From NCBI RefSeq assembly GCF_002734215.1, contig NZ_NSEB01000015.1, forward strand, positions 98,443 to 162,442: a DNA stretch of 64,000 nucleotides. The letters are read 5' to 3'. The translations under genes and the position numbers were made by a program. The DNA comes from Fredinandcohnia onubensis. Lineage in GTDB: Bacteria; Bacillota; Bacilli; Bacillales; Bacillaceae_L. The notes under the pieces were generated by a model. The model was given only the letters and a program-made list of their open reading frames with translations. It searched no databases and was not told the DNA's origin. This document shows positions 63,300 to 64,000 of the stretch, piece after piece (position 1 is the stretch's first letter; every line of letters starts with the position of its first letter).

Positions 63300-64000
63300 A
63301 GTTGGAGAATGAGCGAGATGAAGAGGAAACGCGATCTGAGTTTGTTGGAACCATCTTCATAGATGGGATGAAGAGGAAAAGTAGTTTGAATTTTGATGCG
63401 AATCCTCTTCATAGACGGGATGAAGAGGAAATGGAACTTGAAATTTTATGTGAATCCTCTTCATAAGAGGGATGAAGAGGAAAGGGAGACAGAATCTTGA
63501 GTTGAATCCTCTTCATAGGCGGGATGAAGAGGAAAAGGAACCAGAATTATGAGTTGAATCCTCTTCATAAGCTGGATGAAGAGGAAAAGGAACCAGAATT
63601 TTGATGTGAATCCTCTTCATAGATTGGATGAAGAGGAAAAGTGATCTGAAATTTGAGTTGAATCCTCTTCATAGGCGGGATGAAGGGGAAAAGCAATCTG
63701 AAATTTTATGCGAATCCTCTTCATAGGCTACATGAAGAGGAAAAGGAACCAGAATTTTGGAGTGAATCCTCTTCATAGATGGGATGAAGAGGAAAAGGAA
63801 CCAGAATTATGAGTTGAATCCTCTTCATAAGCTGGATGAAGAGGAAAAGGAACCAGGATCATGAGGTGAATCCCCTTCATAGTCGAAATGAAGGAGAAAA
63901 GGAACTTGAATTTTGATGTGAATCCTCTTCATAAGCAATGAAGTCCCGAACGCCACGACCGCCGTCACCTAAAGTCCTTCATAAGCCGGATGAAGTCCCG
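63300..64000. repeat. 52-bp-period palindromic repeat array, locus 2 (continues past the window)
   Basis: At least 13 units; ATGAAGAGG begins near 63318, 63368, 63420, 63472, 63524, 63576, 63628, 63680, 63732, 63784, 63836, 63888, 63938 and 63990, a period of 52 with two exceptions of 50. Each unit carries CCTCTTCAT - 6 to 7 bases - ATGAAGAGG, a 9-bp-stem hairpin, joined by AAAAGGAACCAGAATTTTGA-like linkers. The last two units switch to the GTCCTTCAT...ATGAAGTCCCG type seen at 49.5 kb. No gene. Confidence 0.9.

Noticed and set aside
63300..64000. CRISPR array
   Set aside because: The period is regular, but the stretches between the palindromes are themselves repeated and no unique spacers or cas genes are present.

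Overview
The window is chromosomal DNA from a low-GC, spore-forming member of the Bacillaceae (Bacillus, Neobacillus or Mesobacillus type). The evidence is purine-rich Shine-Dalgarno sites with frequent TTG/GTG starts, S-box (SAM) riboswitches, a Bacillus-type xylR/xylAB locus, a KatE-type catalase of nearly the same length as the B. subtilis enzyme, a complete mrpABCDEFG antiporter operon, a WXG100-like toxin, and a good SigK-type promoter. No rRNA, tRNA or intact transposase was seen. The species cannot be fixed from sequence reading alone.

Layout. 0.1-3.1 kb: FMN reductase, NtaA/DmoA-type flavin monooxygenase and an alpha/beta hydrolase (likely organosulfur or amine oxidation). 3.6-4.8 kb: an orphan CysJ-like reductase that lacks its flavodoxin domain. 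5.2-6.7 kb: an unknown protein and a membrane-anchored DUF4352 protein. 6.9-9.7 kb: a minimal tyrosine recombinase, then a DUF1538 membrane protein overlapping a tandem PII-like protein. 9.8-15.1 kb: xylR divergent from xylA-xylB-aldo/keto reductase. 15.2-17.6 kb: two successive S-box riboswitch units ahead of a MetY enzyme fused to a CoA-binding domain. 17.7-23.8 kb: an operon with acetoacetyl-CoA-synthetase-like ligase, SCPx/Ltp2-like thiolase homologue, DUF35 protein, MHS transporter and catalytic thiolase. 24-34.8 kb: YczE-like protein, coaA, DUF418 protein, two-component system, speE, a DUF4309-GH3 fusion, an HTH/membrane pair and a YcdB-like protein. 34.8-41.4 kb: DUF4085-like protein, an M20 hydrolase/DUF3100/small membrane protein operon, a His/Tyr-rich cupin and a BCCT transporter. 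41.6-49.1 kb: katE, then on the minus strand a TRAP transporter with a GNAT enzyme and an N-acylamino-acid racemase. 49.8-52.8 kb: PQQ dehydrogenase with cytochrome c domain and a second minimal recombinase. 52.8-59.7 kb: Usp protein and mrpA-G. 59.8-63.2 kb: TNT (NADase-type) toxin, probable immunity gene, SseB-like gene and a YkuK-like gene. 63.3-64.0 kb: a 52-bp-period repeat array running off the window edge.

Two repeat families lie across these genes. One is a 29-bp imperfect palindrome built on GGGACAGGTCCC, with about a dozen copies, six of them touching or replacing stop codons. In one case it supplies the C-terminus of a histidine kinase. The other is a 52-bp-period family of CTTCAT/ATGAAG hairpins at 49.5 kb and 63.3 kb. 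The best candidates for undescribed biology are the DUF1538-tandem PII pair, the ligase/thiolase/DUF35 operon, the M20/DUF3100 operon with a PurBox-like element, the Bacillaceae PQQ dehydrogenase, and the two repeat families.
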